Source of the DNA: Streptomyces marincola
GTDB taxonomy: Bacteria; Actinomycetota; Actinomycetes; Streptomycetales; Streptomycetaceae
Length of the DNA: 64,000 bases
Assembly: GCF_020410765.1 (NCBI RefSeq)
Contig: NZ_CP084541.1
Coordinates: 6,068,001-6,132,000 of the forward strand
Direction of reading: 5' to 3'
Shown: one piece after another, positions 8,189 through 15,753 of the stretch
How the letters are laid out: each line of letters opens with the position of its first letter
How positions within the stretch are numbered: position 1 is the stretch's first letter
The notes under the pieces: model-generated
What the model was told of the DNA's origin: nothing
The model's database searches: none
The model's input: only the letters and a program-made list of their open reading frames with translations
Position numbers and translations under genes: made by a program

Positions 8189-8842
8189 GTGACCGGATTT
8201 CTGCTCGGCGTCCTCAGCTCGATCCTAGCAACTGTCGTCCTAGGCGCTTTGGCCTGGCTCCGCTCTGCGCGGTTCCATTGGTGGCTGCTGGGATTGCTGT
8301 CTCAATATTCGCCCCTCGGCCTCCGGCGCGTGTACCGCAAGCAGCGGTCCACGGAAAAGGATATCAAGCGCGATCTGGCGAAGGCCCGATGGGTAAAAGT
8401 GTTGGCCGGGCGGGGGAACGCGCTCACACGTGATGCCTTTGCGCCCCTCTGGAGAGGAGACCTGTCTGTCGCGTCGGTGCGCATCCTGCTACCCGATCCG
8501 GAGGGGGGACCCAACTCGTGGCTACAGCGGCGTGAGGGCGACCTGCGTCAAATTGATCGCGGCTTTGCTGAAGGGGTTCTTGCAGAGCAAGTGAGGGTCA
8601 ACACTCGCTATCTGTCACGCGTGGCCGAGGAGCGATCTGGTATTGAGGTGCGAAGCTTTGACCTCCCCCATCTGTGGCGTGTAGTCGCCACAGACCAAGT
8701 AGCCTACTTGACCTTCTACCCGCGGTTCTCCCACGGCAGGAATGCGCCCTGTCTGTACGCACGTGCACCGGGACTGCTGTACGACATGGCACTGCGGCTT
8801 TTCGACTCGGCGTGGTCAGGAAGCGCCCCTCCTCGACTCTGA
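8189..8842 (+). CDS. Membrane-anchored protein with a DUF5919-like domain
   Basis: GTG 8189 is preferred because GAGGAG lies 8 nt upstream and the protein then begins with a transmembrane helix (FLLGVLSSILATVVLGALAWL); a GTG at 8129 would add 20 polar residues. The 217-aa product continues with a basic segment (about 45-70) and a soluble C-terminal domain with VRILLPDPEG, then GIEVRSFDLPHLWRVVATDQVAYLTFYP, then a Trp-containing end. That pattern resembles the domain called DUF5919 at the C-terminus of some XRE regulators. It starts 64 nt after the phosphorylase-like gene and probably ends the operon. No catalytic motif is recognised. Confidence 0.6.
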   Translation: MTGFLLGVLSSILATVVLGALAWLRSARFHWWLLGLLSQYSPLGLRRVYRKQRSTEKDIKRDLAKARWVKVLAGRGNALTRDAFAPLWRGDLSVASVRILLPDPEGGPNSWLQRREGDLRQIDRGFAEGVLAEQVRVNTRYLSRVAEERSGIEVRSFDLPHLWRVVATDQVAYLTFYPRFSHGRNAPCLYARAPGLLYDMALRLFDSAWSGSAPPRL

Positions 8843-8853
8843 GCAGGAGGGGC
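8825..8853 (+). terminator. Hairpin terminator at the end of the accessory operon
   Basis: GCCCCTCCT (8825-8833) pairs with AGGAGGGGC (8845-8853) across an 11-nt loop that contains the stop codon of the upstream gene. There is no T-run, as is common in Streptomyces. Confidence 0.55.
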
Positions 8854-8947
8854 TGCCCCACCTTGATGTCAAGCGGCAGCGGCAACGGGGGGCGCCCATG
8901 GCGGAGTCGGGTCTCGCGCTTCTGGAATCGGTCCGGCCACGTTCCGC

Positions 8948-9916
8948 TCAGCCGTGTCGAGTGAGGAGTTCGTGAAGCTCGGCAAGGTGCTCGTGGAGTG
9001 CGCGGTCGGGGCTGCCGGTCCAGGGCCCGTCGAGGTCGGAGCGGTGCCGCGTGACATGGACAGTGAAAGCGGCCAGTTGGTCGCGGGCGTTCTCCTCGGC
9101 GGTGACGTCCTCCCCGATCATGATCCGGGCGCGGTGGCTGAGGTCGATGCGTTCCAGGAGCCAGGCCGGTGCTGCCTTGGCACGTTCGGCTGCCTCCTTC
9201 GGGTCGGCTCCGGCGAGCGCGGCGATGCGGTCGGCCAGGAGTCGGGCGCCGTGTCGTTCGGCTATGCGCTCGAACCTGGTCCATTCCCGTCCCATGGATC
9301 CGAGGCGTTCTCCCCAGCCCTCGATGCAGACCATCCGCAGCGCGCGGGCGGCCTCTCGCAGGAGGTGTGTCGATCGGCGTGGGTCACTGTCGTTAAGGGA
9401 GACGGCTTCGGCTGCGGCCTGGTGGGCCTCGTCGCGCCAGCGTCTGAGGCGTGCTGCCACGACCGCGGGATGGAAGCGGATGTGCGTGGCCCAGTGGGTG
9501 TACTCGGTGGTCAGCTCGTCGTCGCTGGTGGCTGCGTGTCCGCCGTATGCCTTGTCCAGGCCGTGGAACCAGCGCGGATCCGCCATCCGCTGGGCCATTC
9601 CCTCCGGCCCTGTGTCGATCGCGTCGCGCAGTTCTTGGGCGGTGAAAGCCAGCCATCCGGTATCGAGGGTCTGGGCATGGCCCGAAGCCGCCCACCAGTC
9701 GACGAGTTCGCTCTGGCACTTCTCCACCTGTCGGGATGGCTCCATGGTGGAGACATAGACAGGCAGGAGATCGATATCGGACATGGGCCAGGGCTCACCG
9801 CGCCCTACGCTCCCGCCGACGATGAGCCCGTGAACGCCTGGGATCGCGCCCAGCACGTTGACTGCTTCGACGAGCCGATCGTCAAGCAGTTGCTTCCAGC
9901 GCGAGGTGGGAGGCAT
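8948..9916 (-). CDS. Pol-beta superfamily nucleotidyltransferase (MNT / aminoglycoside adenylyltransferase-like)
   Basis: This 322-aa protein has an N-terminal nucleotidyltransferase motif, GGSVGRG at 34-40 followed by SDIDLLPV (metal ligands Asp47 and Asp49), and a long helical C-terminal region rich in Arg/Trp/Ala. GGAG lies about 10 nt upstream of the ATG. The layout is that of small-molecule or protein nucleotidyltransferases, such as streptomycin/spectinomycin-type enzymes or MNT antitoxins. The substrate cannot be told from sequence. It is convergent with the accessory operon and lies close to the tRNA-Leu island boundary. Confidence 0.75.
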   Translation of the reverse strand: MPPTSRWKQLLDDRLVEAVNVLGAIPGVHGLIVGGSVGRGEPWPMSDIDLLPVYVSTMEPSRQVEKCQSELVDWWAASGHAQTLDTGWLAFTAQELRDAIDTGPEGMAQRMADPRWFHGLDKAYGGHAATSDDELTTEYTHWATHIRFHPAVVAARLRRWRDEAHQAAAEAVSLNDSDPRRSTHLLREAARALRMVCIEGWGERLGSMGREWTRFERIAERHGARLLADRIAALAGADPKEAAERAKAAPAWLLERIDLSHRARIMIGEDVTAEENARDQLAAFTVHVTRHRSDLDGPWTGSPDRALHEHLAELHELLTRHG

Positions 9917-9981
9917 GGGCGGCCGTCTCCTTCGGGATCGTCTGCACGCGTACGGCGGCTGATCTCGTCAGCGTAGGCGCC

Positions 9982-10140
9982 TCAGCCTCGGCGGCAGTTC
10001 GCTTGCCACTTCCCGGTGACGGTCATGTCGATGCCGAGCGTGTGGGCGAGGACCGCGGCAGGCAACTCGGTAGCGAGCCGGATCGGCAGTCGAGCGGGCT
10101 TCGGCGAGCCGAACGTTGGCCACGCGTTGCCCACGCGAGG
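9982..10140 (-). pseudogene. C-terminal remnant of a tyrosine recombinase/integrase-like protein
   Basis: On the minus strand a frame ending at the stop 9982-9984 reads RLATELPAAVLAHTLGIDM then TVTGKWQANCRRG. It resembles the last residues of actinobacterial site-specific integrase-like proteins, where a Leu-Pro-Ala-x-Val-Leu-Ala-x-x-Leu-Gly-Ile segment precedes a Trp-containing tail. No start or upstream catalytic domain is present, so it is a fragment. It sits about 50 bases from the 3' end of tRNA-Leu, the usual place for an integrase gene or its remains. The homology call is tentative. Confidence 0.4.
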
Positions 10141-10163
10141 GCTCGAAGAGGCTCTGCCAACAG

Positions 10164-10185
10164 AAAAACCCCAGCTCAGCTGGGG
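10164..10185 (-). terminator. Rho-independent terminator of tRNA-Leu
   Basis: Read on the minus strand, CCCCAGCT-GA-GCTGGGG forms a hairpin (10185-10169) followed directly by TTTTT (10168-10164). It lies 11 bases beyond the tRNA 3' end. Confidence 0.85.
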
Positions 10186-10195
10186 TCTCTGTGAG

Positions 10196-10280
10196 TGTCC
10201 GAGGGGGGACTTGAACCCCCACGCCCTTAAACGGGCACTAGCACCTCAAGCTAGCGCGTCTGCCATTCCGCCACCCGGAC
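10196..10280 (-). tRNA. tRNA-Leu (anticodon GAG)
   Basis: On the minus strand the 7-bp acceptor stem GTCCGGG pairs with CTCGGAC (one G-T pair), with discriminator A at 10196. The anticodon stem CTAGC/GCTAG encloses the loop TTGAGGT, giving anticodon GAG for CUC. A long variable arm (about GTGCCCGTTTAAGGGC) and a T-arm GGGGG-TTCAAGT-CCCCC complete a class II tRNA of 85 nt. CCA is not encoded. Its 3' end faces the accessory region on the left, so it is a candidate attB site. Confidence 0.95.
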
Positions 10281-10610
10281 GGGGTGCGAGTGCGACCGGG
10301 GGTGACCGGCGCCTCGTGGTCAACCATACCAAGATCCGTGGGTTCCTTTTCACACGCTGTTCCCCCGTGCGGCCCGCCCCGGGGCGGGCCGGAGTGCGGG
10401 CGGCAGCCGGGTGGGCGGCGGCCCTGCGGATGCCGGGGCCGCCGGCCGCGTTCGTGAACGGGGCATGTGTGCCCCTCCGGCTCGGCCGTGGTGTTCGACC
10501 GCCACCGCGGGCCGGGCCCCCGGCGGCGCGGGGCACCGGCCGGTGGTGTGCCCGGGCCGGCCGGTGCCACGGACGAGGGGGCGGCGCGGGGACGCGCCGT
10601 GGTGCGGGCT
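10281..10610. other. Intergenic region upstream of tRNA-Leu
   Basis: About 330 bases between tRNA-Leu and the end of an RsbW-like ATPase gene. A TTGACC near 10320 (minus strand) could be part of the tRNA promoter but no matching -10 box is clear. No gene was recognised. Confidence 0.4.
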
Positions 10611-11249
10611 TCAGCGGTGGCGGCGTTCCACGGCCCGGGGCGTCGCCGCCGAGGCGCCGAGCGACTTGAGCCACGAGGGCCCGCTGAGCAGTTCGAGCAG
10701 CAGTAACAGCCGGGTCAGCGGCTCCCAGTCGGTGCCCTCGGGGCCGGTGTCACGGCCCTCGGCCGTCGCCATGAGCAGCGCCCAGACCGCCTTGCCGTTG
10801 TGGTCGGGGGTGGTCCATCCCCAGCGTGCCGCGAGTGATTCGAGAACGTGCAGTCCGCGCCCGGACTCCTCGAAGTAGTCGGGCTCCCGCACCTGGGGAA
10901 CCTCGTGCCCCGGATCGAAGACGGCGCACAGCACCGCGTTCCCGCAGTGCACCAGGCTGAGCAGGATGGGCTGCGCCGCCGAGGCCGGGGGCAGCGGTCG
11001 GGCCCTGTGGGTGGGGAGCCCGTAGCGGAGCGCGTTGGTCACCAGCTCGGAGACCACCACGGTGGCGTCGTCCGCCAGCTCCTCCAACCCCCAACCCGCC
11101 AGCGTCGTACGGGTCATGCCGCGCGCGGCGCTCGGCGTGGTGCGCGCCACGGCGAGGGGGAACGTGGCGAACCCCGCCGTGTCCACCGTCCCGTTGCCCA
11201 CCTGGCGCTCCTCCGGGAGCGACGTCAGGGCGAGCGGGAGTGCTGTCAT
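10611..11249 (-). CDS. RsbW-like ATP-binding protein (HATPase_c_2), anti-sigma type
   Basis: This 212-aa protein has its start chosen at the ATG with GGAGGT 5 nt upstream. The GHKL ATPase fold shows the N-box in VVVSELVTNALRYG, the G1-like DPGHEVP and the G2-like ESGRGLHVLESLAARWG. It resembles the single-domain ATPases that lie beside DUF397/Scr1-type regulator pairs in Streptomyces (abaA/whiJ-like loci). The C-terminal 45 residues are an extension with a hydrophobic Leu run. Known members are anti-sigma kinases or regulators acting with their XRE/DUF397 neighbours. It is divergent from those two genes. Confidence 0.8.
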   Translation of the reverse strand: MTALPLALTSLPEERQVGNGTVDTAGFATFPLAVARTTPSAARGMTRTTLAGWGLEELADDATVVVSELVTNALRYGLPTHRARPLPPASAAQPILLSLVHCGNAVLCAVFDPGHEVPQVREPDYFEESGRGLHVLESLAARWGWTTPDHNGKAVWALLMATAEGRDTGPEGTDWEPLTRLLLLLELLSGPSWLKSLGASAATPRAVERRHR

Positions 11250-11355
11250 TGTCGACCTCCGGGGGGTTCGGGGACCGTTGACTTGGGCGCGGCGGCTCCG
11301 CTGGGTCCATCCTTGTGGACGCAGCGTATCGCTGCAAGTGCATCTGAAATAACGA

Positions 11356-11391
11356 ATGCAAGAACAGATGCAAGAACAGGTGCAAGAACGC
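11356..11391. repeat. Three tandem 12-bp repeats in the regulator intergenic region
   Basis: ATGCAAGAACAG (11356-11367), ATGCAAGAACAG (11368-11379) and GTGCAAGAACGC (11380-11391) are head-to-tail. They lie between the divergent ATPase and DUF397 genes, where both promoters should be. On the other strand each unit contains TTCTTGCA. They are a likely binding array for the nearby Scr1/WhiJ-type regulator. Confidence 0.75.
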
Positions 11392-11470
11392 CCCGGGGGA
11401 GGGCACAATCCGGTCAGGAGCCGCCCACCACCCCACGCGGGCGGCACGCGCGAGTGAAGTAGGAGTGGAC

Positions 11471-11710
11471 ATGCCGCAGTTCGCCAACGGAGTCCCGGCC
11501 GGCCGTCTCGACGGAGCCGCCTGGCGCAAGAGCGCCCGCAGCAACCCCAACGGGAACTGCGTCGAGGTGGCCGGGCTCCCCGACGGCGGTGTCGCCGTGC
11601 GCAACAGCCGGGACCCCGAGGGGCCGGCGCTGATCTACACGCGCGCCGAGATGACCGCCTTCATCCAGGGCACCAAGGACGGTGACTTCGACGACCTGAT
11701 CGCCGACTGA
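11471..11710 (+). CDS. DUF397-domain protein
   Basis: This 79-aa protein has a DUF397 domain filling it: WRKSARSNPNGNCVEVAGL, then VAVRNSRDPEGPALIYTRAEMTAFI. ATG 11471 is chosen with AGGAG 5 nt upstream; a GTG two codons earlier overlaps that site. Known: DUF397 proteins are small partners of Scr1/WhiJ-type XRE regulators and can counter their activity or growth inhibition. The cognate regulator follows 126 nt downstream. Confidence 0.9.
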   Translation: MPQFANGVPAGRLDGAAWRKSARSNPNGNCVEVAGLPDGGVAVRNSRDPEGPALIYTRAEMTAFIQGTKDGDFDDLIAD

Positions 11711-11796
11711 TCGCCAACGTTTCCCCAACTCATCGTCAAGCTCTGACCGATTCACCCTGAGTGCCGGGGGCGCGACTGTACGCCTCGTCCGAACAG

Positions 11797-11824
11797 TGCA
11801 ACACTTGGGCGCGAATTCAACACT
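11797..11824. repeat. Direct repeat CAACACT upstream of the XRE regulator
   Basis: TGCAACACT (11797-11805) and TTCAACACT (11816-11824) are in the same orientation, 19 bp apart and just before the regulator start. It is a possible autoregulatory site; there is no other evidence. Confidence 0.35.
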
Positions 11825-11836
11825 CAGGGGACACAC

Positions 11837-12760
11837 ATGGCGTCAGCTCAGGCAGGCCGCGCCTCCTCGGTGCGGGACATCCTCTCGCATCCGCGGGGTG
11901 GCCCGACCGTTCTGCGGATCGTACTCGGCACCCACCTGCGCCGTCTGCGCGAAAGCCGGGGCATCACCCGGGAGGCCGCGGGAGACGCGATCCGGGGCTC
12001 GCACGCCAAGATCAGTCGCCTGGAGCTGGGCCGGGTGGGCGCCAAGGAACGCGACATCGCCGACCTGCTCACGCTGTACGGCGTGGACGACGGTGAGCAG
12101 CGCGAGCAGTTCCTCGCACTGGCCCGGCAGGCCAGTCGGCCGGGCTGGTGGCAGCGGTACAGCGATGTCCTGCCCAGCTGGTTCGAGACGATGATCGGCC
12201 TGGAGGAGGCCGCCTCGGTGATCCGCACCTACGAGGTGCAGTTCATTCCCGGCCTCCTCCAGACCCCCGACTACGCCCGCGCCTGCATCAAGCTCGGCAA
12301 CCCTCGCGCCACCGACCGCGAGGTCTCCCGCCGGGTCGATCTGCGCATGGAGCGCCAGCAGTTGCTGACCCGGCCGCACGCGCCCAAGCTGTGGGCCGTC
12401 GTGGACGAGGGCGCGCTGCGCCGCCCGCTCGGCGGCACCGACGCGATGCGCACGCAGATCAGGCACCTGCGCACGATGGCCGAACGGCCCAACATCACGC
12501 TCCAGATAGCCCCGTTCAGGCTCGGCGGCCTGGCCGCCGCGGGCGGTCCGGTGACGATCCTGCGGTTCCTCGAACCCGACCTGCCCGACATCGTCTACCT
12601 GGAGCAGCTCAACAGCGCGCTCTACCTGGACAAGCGCGAGGACGTCGAGGACTACCTCGCGGTCATGGACAGCCTGTGCGCCACGGCGGAGCCGCACGGC
12701 AAGACCGGGCACTTCCTCGACGGCCTGAGGTTCCTCGAAGGACTCAAGCAGAGCCTGTGA
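11837..12760 (+). CDS. Scr1-type XRE transcriptional regulator (HTH_31 + DUF5753)
   Basis: This 307-aa protein has a helix-turn-helix at about residues 30-85 (LGTHLRRLRESRGITREAA, then SHAKISRLELGR), followed by the DUF5753 domain with IRTYEVQFIPGLLQTPDYARA and ITLQIAPFRLGG. This is the WhiJ-like regulator partnered with DUF397 proteins. The family is abundant in Streptomyces, controls development or toxin-antitoxin-like growth effects, and usually binds near its own locus. The tandem repeats at 11356-11391 and the direct repeat just upstream are candidate targets. Confidence 0.9.
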   Translation: MASAQAGRASSVRDILSHPRGGPTVLRIVLGTHLRRLRESRGITREAAGDAIRGSHAKISRLELGRVGAKERDIADLLTLYGVDDGEQREQFLALARQASRPGWWQRYSDVLPSWFETMIGLEEAASVIRTYEVQFIPGLLQTPDYARACIKLGNPRATDREVSRRVDLRMERQQLLTRPHAPKLWAVVDEGALRRPLGGTDAMRTQIRHLRTMAERPNITLQIAPFRLGGLAAAGGPVTILRFLEPDLPDIVYLEQLNSALYLDKREDVEDYLAVMDSLCATAEPHGKTGHFLDGLRFLEGLKQSL

Positions 12761-12766
12761 ACGACC

Positions 12767-12795
12767 GCCGCCCGCGCCGGTCCGGCGCGGGCGGC
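12767..12795. terminator. Bidirectional GC-rich hairpin between convergent genes
   Basis: GCCGCCCGCGCCGG (12767-12780) and its exact complement (12782-12795) surround one T. It lies between the convergent XRE regulator and methyltransferase genes. Confidence 0.65.
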
Positions 12796-12803
12796 TGCCC
12801 GGC

Positions 12804-13619
12804 TCAGGGGACGCGCGCCACGCCGCCGAACTCGATCCACTCGTCGGTCTGCTGCTTGGGCCCCAGGTCCGTGTCCGGACGCCAGGTGCTGATCTCCACG
12901 AGGCCCGGGTCGAGGATCTCGAACCCGTCGAAGAACCGCCGGACCTCGTGCTCCTGGCGCACCCGGCCCCAGTTGCCCTGCGTGCTGGTGAGCATGAAGT
13001 CGGTCATCTCCTGACGCAGCCCGGCGTCCTCGCTGACCAGCTGGTTGACCACCAGGAAACTGCCCGACGGCAGGCGTTCCGCGACCCGCGCGACGAGGCC
13101 GGCCGGATCGTCCGCGTCGGGTATGCAGTGCAGCACCGACACGAACAGGGCGGCCACCGGCTCCGACAGGTCGATCAGGCGGGTCACCTCCTCACTCGCG
13201 AAGATCGCGTCGGTGTCGCGCAGATCGGCCTGTATCACGGCCGTCCTGTCGTTCTCCTCAAGCAGGGCGCGGCCGTGGGCCAGCACGATCGGGTCGTTGT
13301 CGATGTACACCACGCCGGCCGACGGGTCGGCGCGCTGCGCGATCTGGTGCACGTTGTCCTGCGTCGGCAGCCCTGAACCGTGGTCGATGAACTGCCGCAC
13401 CCCGTAGTCCTCGGCGAGGATGCGCACGGCGCGCCCGAGGAACCTGCGGTTGTTGAGCGCGAGCGGCCGGGTGCTGGGAGCGGTGGTCTCGATCTGGTCG
13501 AACGCCTGCCGGTCCACCGCGTAGTTGTCCTTGCCGCCCAGGGCGTAGTCGTACATGCGGGCCACGCTGGGCACGTTGACGTCGATGTCGTACGACGTTC
13601 CCTCACCCGTCTCGGCCAT
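12804..13619 (-). CDS. SAM-dependent methyltransferase, DUF574 type
   Basis: This 271-aa protein starts at the ATG preceded by AGGAGG 8 nt upstream; an in-frame GTG at 13649 is the alternative. Family hallmarks are MYDYALGGKDNY near the N-terminus, the SAM-binding QFIDHGSGLPTQDN and VVYIDNDPIVLAHGRAL. This Streptomyces-enriched family is often linked to regulatory genes; substrates are unknown. A paralogue lies at 28430-29236. The neighbouring XRE regulator is convergent, so they are not co-transcribed. Confidence 0.9.
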   Translation of the reverse strand: MAETGEGTSYDIDVNVPSVARMYDYALGGKDNYAVDRQAFDQIETTAPSTRPLALNNRRFLGRAVRILAEDYGVRQFIDHGSGLPTQDNVHQIAQRADPSAGVVYIDNDPIVLAHGRALLEENDRTAVIQADLRDTDAIFASEEVTRLIDLSEPVAALFVSVLHCIPDADDPAGLVARVAERLPSGSFLVVNQLVSEDAGLRQEMTDFMLTSTQGNWGRVRQEHEVRRFFDGFEILDPGLVEISTWRPDTDLGPKQQTDEWIEFGGVARVP

Positions 13620-13712
13620 CTGACCTTCCTCCTGCTGCCGTTCGGACACGTTGCGTGAATCCTTGCATGAGCAAGCGGGTTGACGGTGCGTCGGGTGCCC
13701 GGTGACTGGGGC

Positions 13713-14663
13713 TCAGCCGGCCAGGCCGGTGCGCTCGTCGAGCCACGCGGTCAGGTCCGAGCGCACCTCGTCGGCATTGGTCTCGTTGAGGATCTCGTGC
13801 CGCGCTCCCGGGTAGGCGCGCCACGTCAGGTCGCGGGTGCCGATGTAGCGGAAGTCCTCGATCAGTTCGTAGAACAGGCTCAGGCCGGCGTGACAGGGGT
13901 CCTGGTCGCCCACGACGAGGTGCACCGGCAGCTCGCGGGGGATCCTGGACTGCGCCGCGGGGTCGTTGATCTTCCGCACCCCGAGGACCCAGTCGAGCGA
14001 GAGGCCCGCGCCGAACGGGAAGCCGCACCGCTCGTCGGCGACGTAGGCGTCGACCTCGCCGGGGTCGCGGGAGAGCCACTCGAACCCGGTGCGGCGCGGA
14101 TACGGGTCGTTGAACGCGGAGAACAGGTCGGTGACGAACGCGGAGGGAGCGGCGGGACCGCCCCGTTCCACCTCCTCGGCCAGCTGTGCCGCGGCCGTGC
14201 CGGTCTCGCAGCCGGGCAGCGAGCGGAACGTGCCGCACAGGACGAGGCCGTCGAGCACCGTGCCGTGCTCCTGGGCGTAGTCCCGCGCCAGCTGGGAGCC
14301 CATGCTGTGGCCGAACAACACGTGCGGGAGGCCCGGCAGTTCCGCCCTGGCGCGCTCCCCGACGGCGTGCAGGTCGGCCACGACGGCCCGCCAGGCCGAG
14401 GGGCCGGCCACGCCGTACCCGCCGGTGCGGGCCGCGGTCGCGCCGTGCCCCCGGTGGTCGGAGGCGATCACCGCGTAGCCGTGCGCCGTCAGGTGGCGGG
14501 CGAACCGGCCGTACCGCAGCGCGTGCTCCGCCGCGCCGTGCGCGAGCTGGACCCACGCACGCGCCGTGCCGCGTTCCGGCAGCCAGGTGTAGGTGGCGAC
14601 GGGCACACCATCGGGGGCGATGGTGTCGTCGGCGCGGTCCGGTGTCGTCGGCTGGCTCGCCAC
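13713..14663 (-). CDS. Alpha/beta hydrolase (serine aminopeptidase S33 / monoacylglycerol lipase-like)
   Basis: This 316-aa protein has a typical Hydrolase_4 layout: the oxyanion-hole motif HGAAEH at 42-47, ASDHRGHG at 68-74, the nucleophile elbow GHSMGS (Ser120), an acid in VVGDQDPCHAG and the His in GARHEILNE. All triad positions are visible. There is no signal peptide, so it is probably cytoplasmic and acts on a lipid ester or another small ester. It stands alone between a methyltransferase and a membrane protein gene on the same strand. Confidence 0.85.
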   Translation of the reverse strand: MASQPTTPDRADDTIAPDGVPVATYTWLPERGTARAWVQLAHGAAEHALRYGRFARHLTAHGYAVIASDHRGHGATAARTGGYGVAGPSAWRAVVADLHAVGERARAELPGLPHVLFGHSMGSQLARDYAQEHGTVLDGLVLCGTFRSLPGCETGTAAAQLAEEVERGGPAAPSAFVTDLFSAFNDPYPRRTGFEWLSRDPGEVDAYVADERCGFPFGAGLSLDWVLGVRKINDPAAQSRIPRELPVHLVVGDQDPCHAGLSLFYELIEDFRYIGTRDLTWRAYPGARHEILNETNADEVRSDLTAWLDERTGLAG

Positions 14664-14733
14664 AGTGCGCTCCTGAGATCCCGGGGGCAGGGCCGGGCCC
14701 CAGTATGGAACGCCGGGCCCGCCGCGGCCGCCC

Positions 14734-15456
14734 TCAGTCGTGGTGCATTCTGCTGAAGTGGTGCAGCGCGGCCTGGGCGTAGGCGACGCGCTCGTCCAGC
14801 GGTGCGCGCCCCGGCCGGCGGTACCCGGTCCTCAGGTGGCTGAACGTCAGGACGCGGCCGGTCCAGGGCGGCGCCCCCCGCCGCCGCCACGCCACGCTCT
14901 GCGGGCGGCTCCAGCCGAGCAGTTCCGCGACGTGGCCGAAGGTGAGCAGGGCCACCAGCAGGGAGCCGGCGAACAGCACCAGCCACAGCGGCAGCAGCAG
15001 CACGAACACCGCCCAGCCGGCCGCGGTCCCGTCCCGCCCCACGAGGTGCGGGCCGCCGTCCGCCGGGATGATCCGCCAGTGCCCGCGGCCGAAGCGCGAG
15101 GGCGCGCGCGCTATCGCGCACAACGGCCGCCCGGCGGCGTCCGTCACCGCGAACCGGCGCGGCCAGGGCACGCGTTCTTCGGGGCGCACGGTCGCCAGCG
15201 GCGCGCCGGCCGCGTGGGTCAGCGCGAGCGCGGGATGCGCGACGGTGCCGCCGGCCCGCAGCCTGGCCTCCACCTCCGCGACCGTCACAGGACGGGTCTC
15301 GACCGCGGGGCGGTCGCCGTCCTGGGCTTCGAGCCGAACCCGGGCAGCCGCCTCCTCGCTGCCGTCGCACCGGATGACGAACTCCTCGCCGTCGGTCCAC
15401 GCGCCCGCGCGCATCCCCTCCGCGCCCGCCATGTCCACGGTGAAGCCGGCCGCCAT
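14734..15456 (-). CDS. Hypothetical membrane protein
   Basis: This 240-aa protein starts at the ATG with GGAGGAG 6 nt upstream. An N-terminal soluble half of about 130 residues contains repeated short beta segments (RRFAVTDAAGRPLCAIARAP). A single hydrophobic hairpin follows (AAGWAVFVLLLPLWLVLF, then GSLLVALLTFGHVAELL), and the C-terminus is basic, ending DERVAYAQAALHHFSRMHHD. No known domain was recognised. It lies downstream of and divergent from the PfkB kinase gene. Confidence 0.65.
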   Translation of the reverse strand: MAAGFTVDMAGAEGMRAGAWTDGEEFVIRCDGSEEAAARVRLEAQDGDRPAVETRPVTVAEVEARLRAGGTVAHPALALTHAAGAPLATVRPEERVPWPRRFAVTDAAGRPLCAIARAPSRFGRGHWRIIPADGGPHLVGRDGTAAGWAVFVLLLPLWLVLFAGSLLVALLTFGHVAELLGWSRPQSVAWRRRGAPPWTGRVLTFSHLRTGYRRPGRAPLDERVAYAQAALHHFSRMHHD

Positions 15457-15753
15457 CTCGGTCTCCTCCCCGCCGCCGGAACGCTTCGCGCGCATTGTGC
15501 CAGGCGCCGCCGCGGCTGTCCGGTGGCGCGGGGACCGCCACGTCCCCGCGGGCGGCGGGCCGGCCGGGGCGTCGACTTCCGTCGCTGTGGGGCGGCGGGG
15601 GCGCGCCTTGCCGGGAGGGCGGGGGGCACCCGAGGATGTCACCCGGCGCCGACCGGCCCGCGCCGCGCCGCGGCGGCCGGTGCGCGCCGGCGTGCGCCGG
15701 GCCGTGGGCGACGGTGCGCGGGACGGCATCGGTGGAACGGAAGGGGAAGCCTC

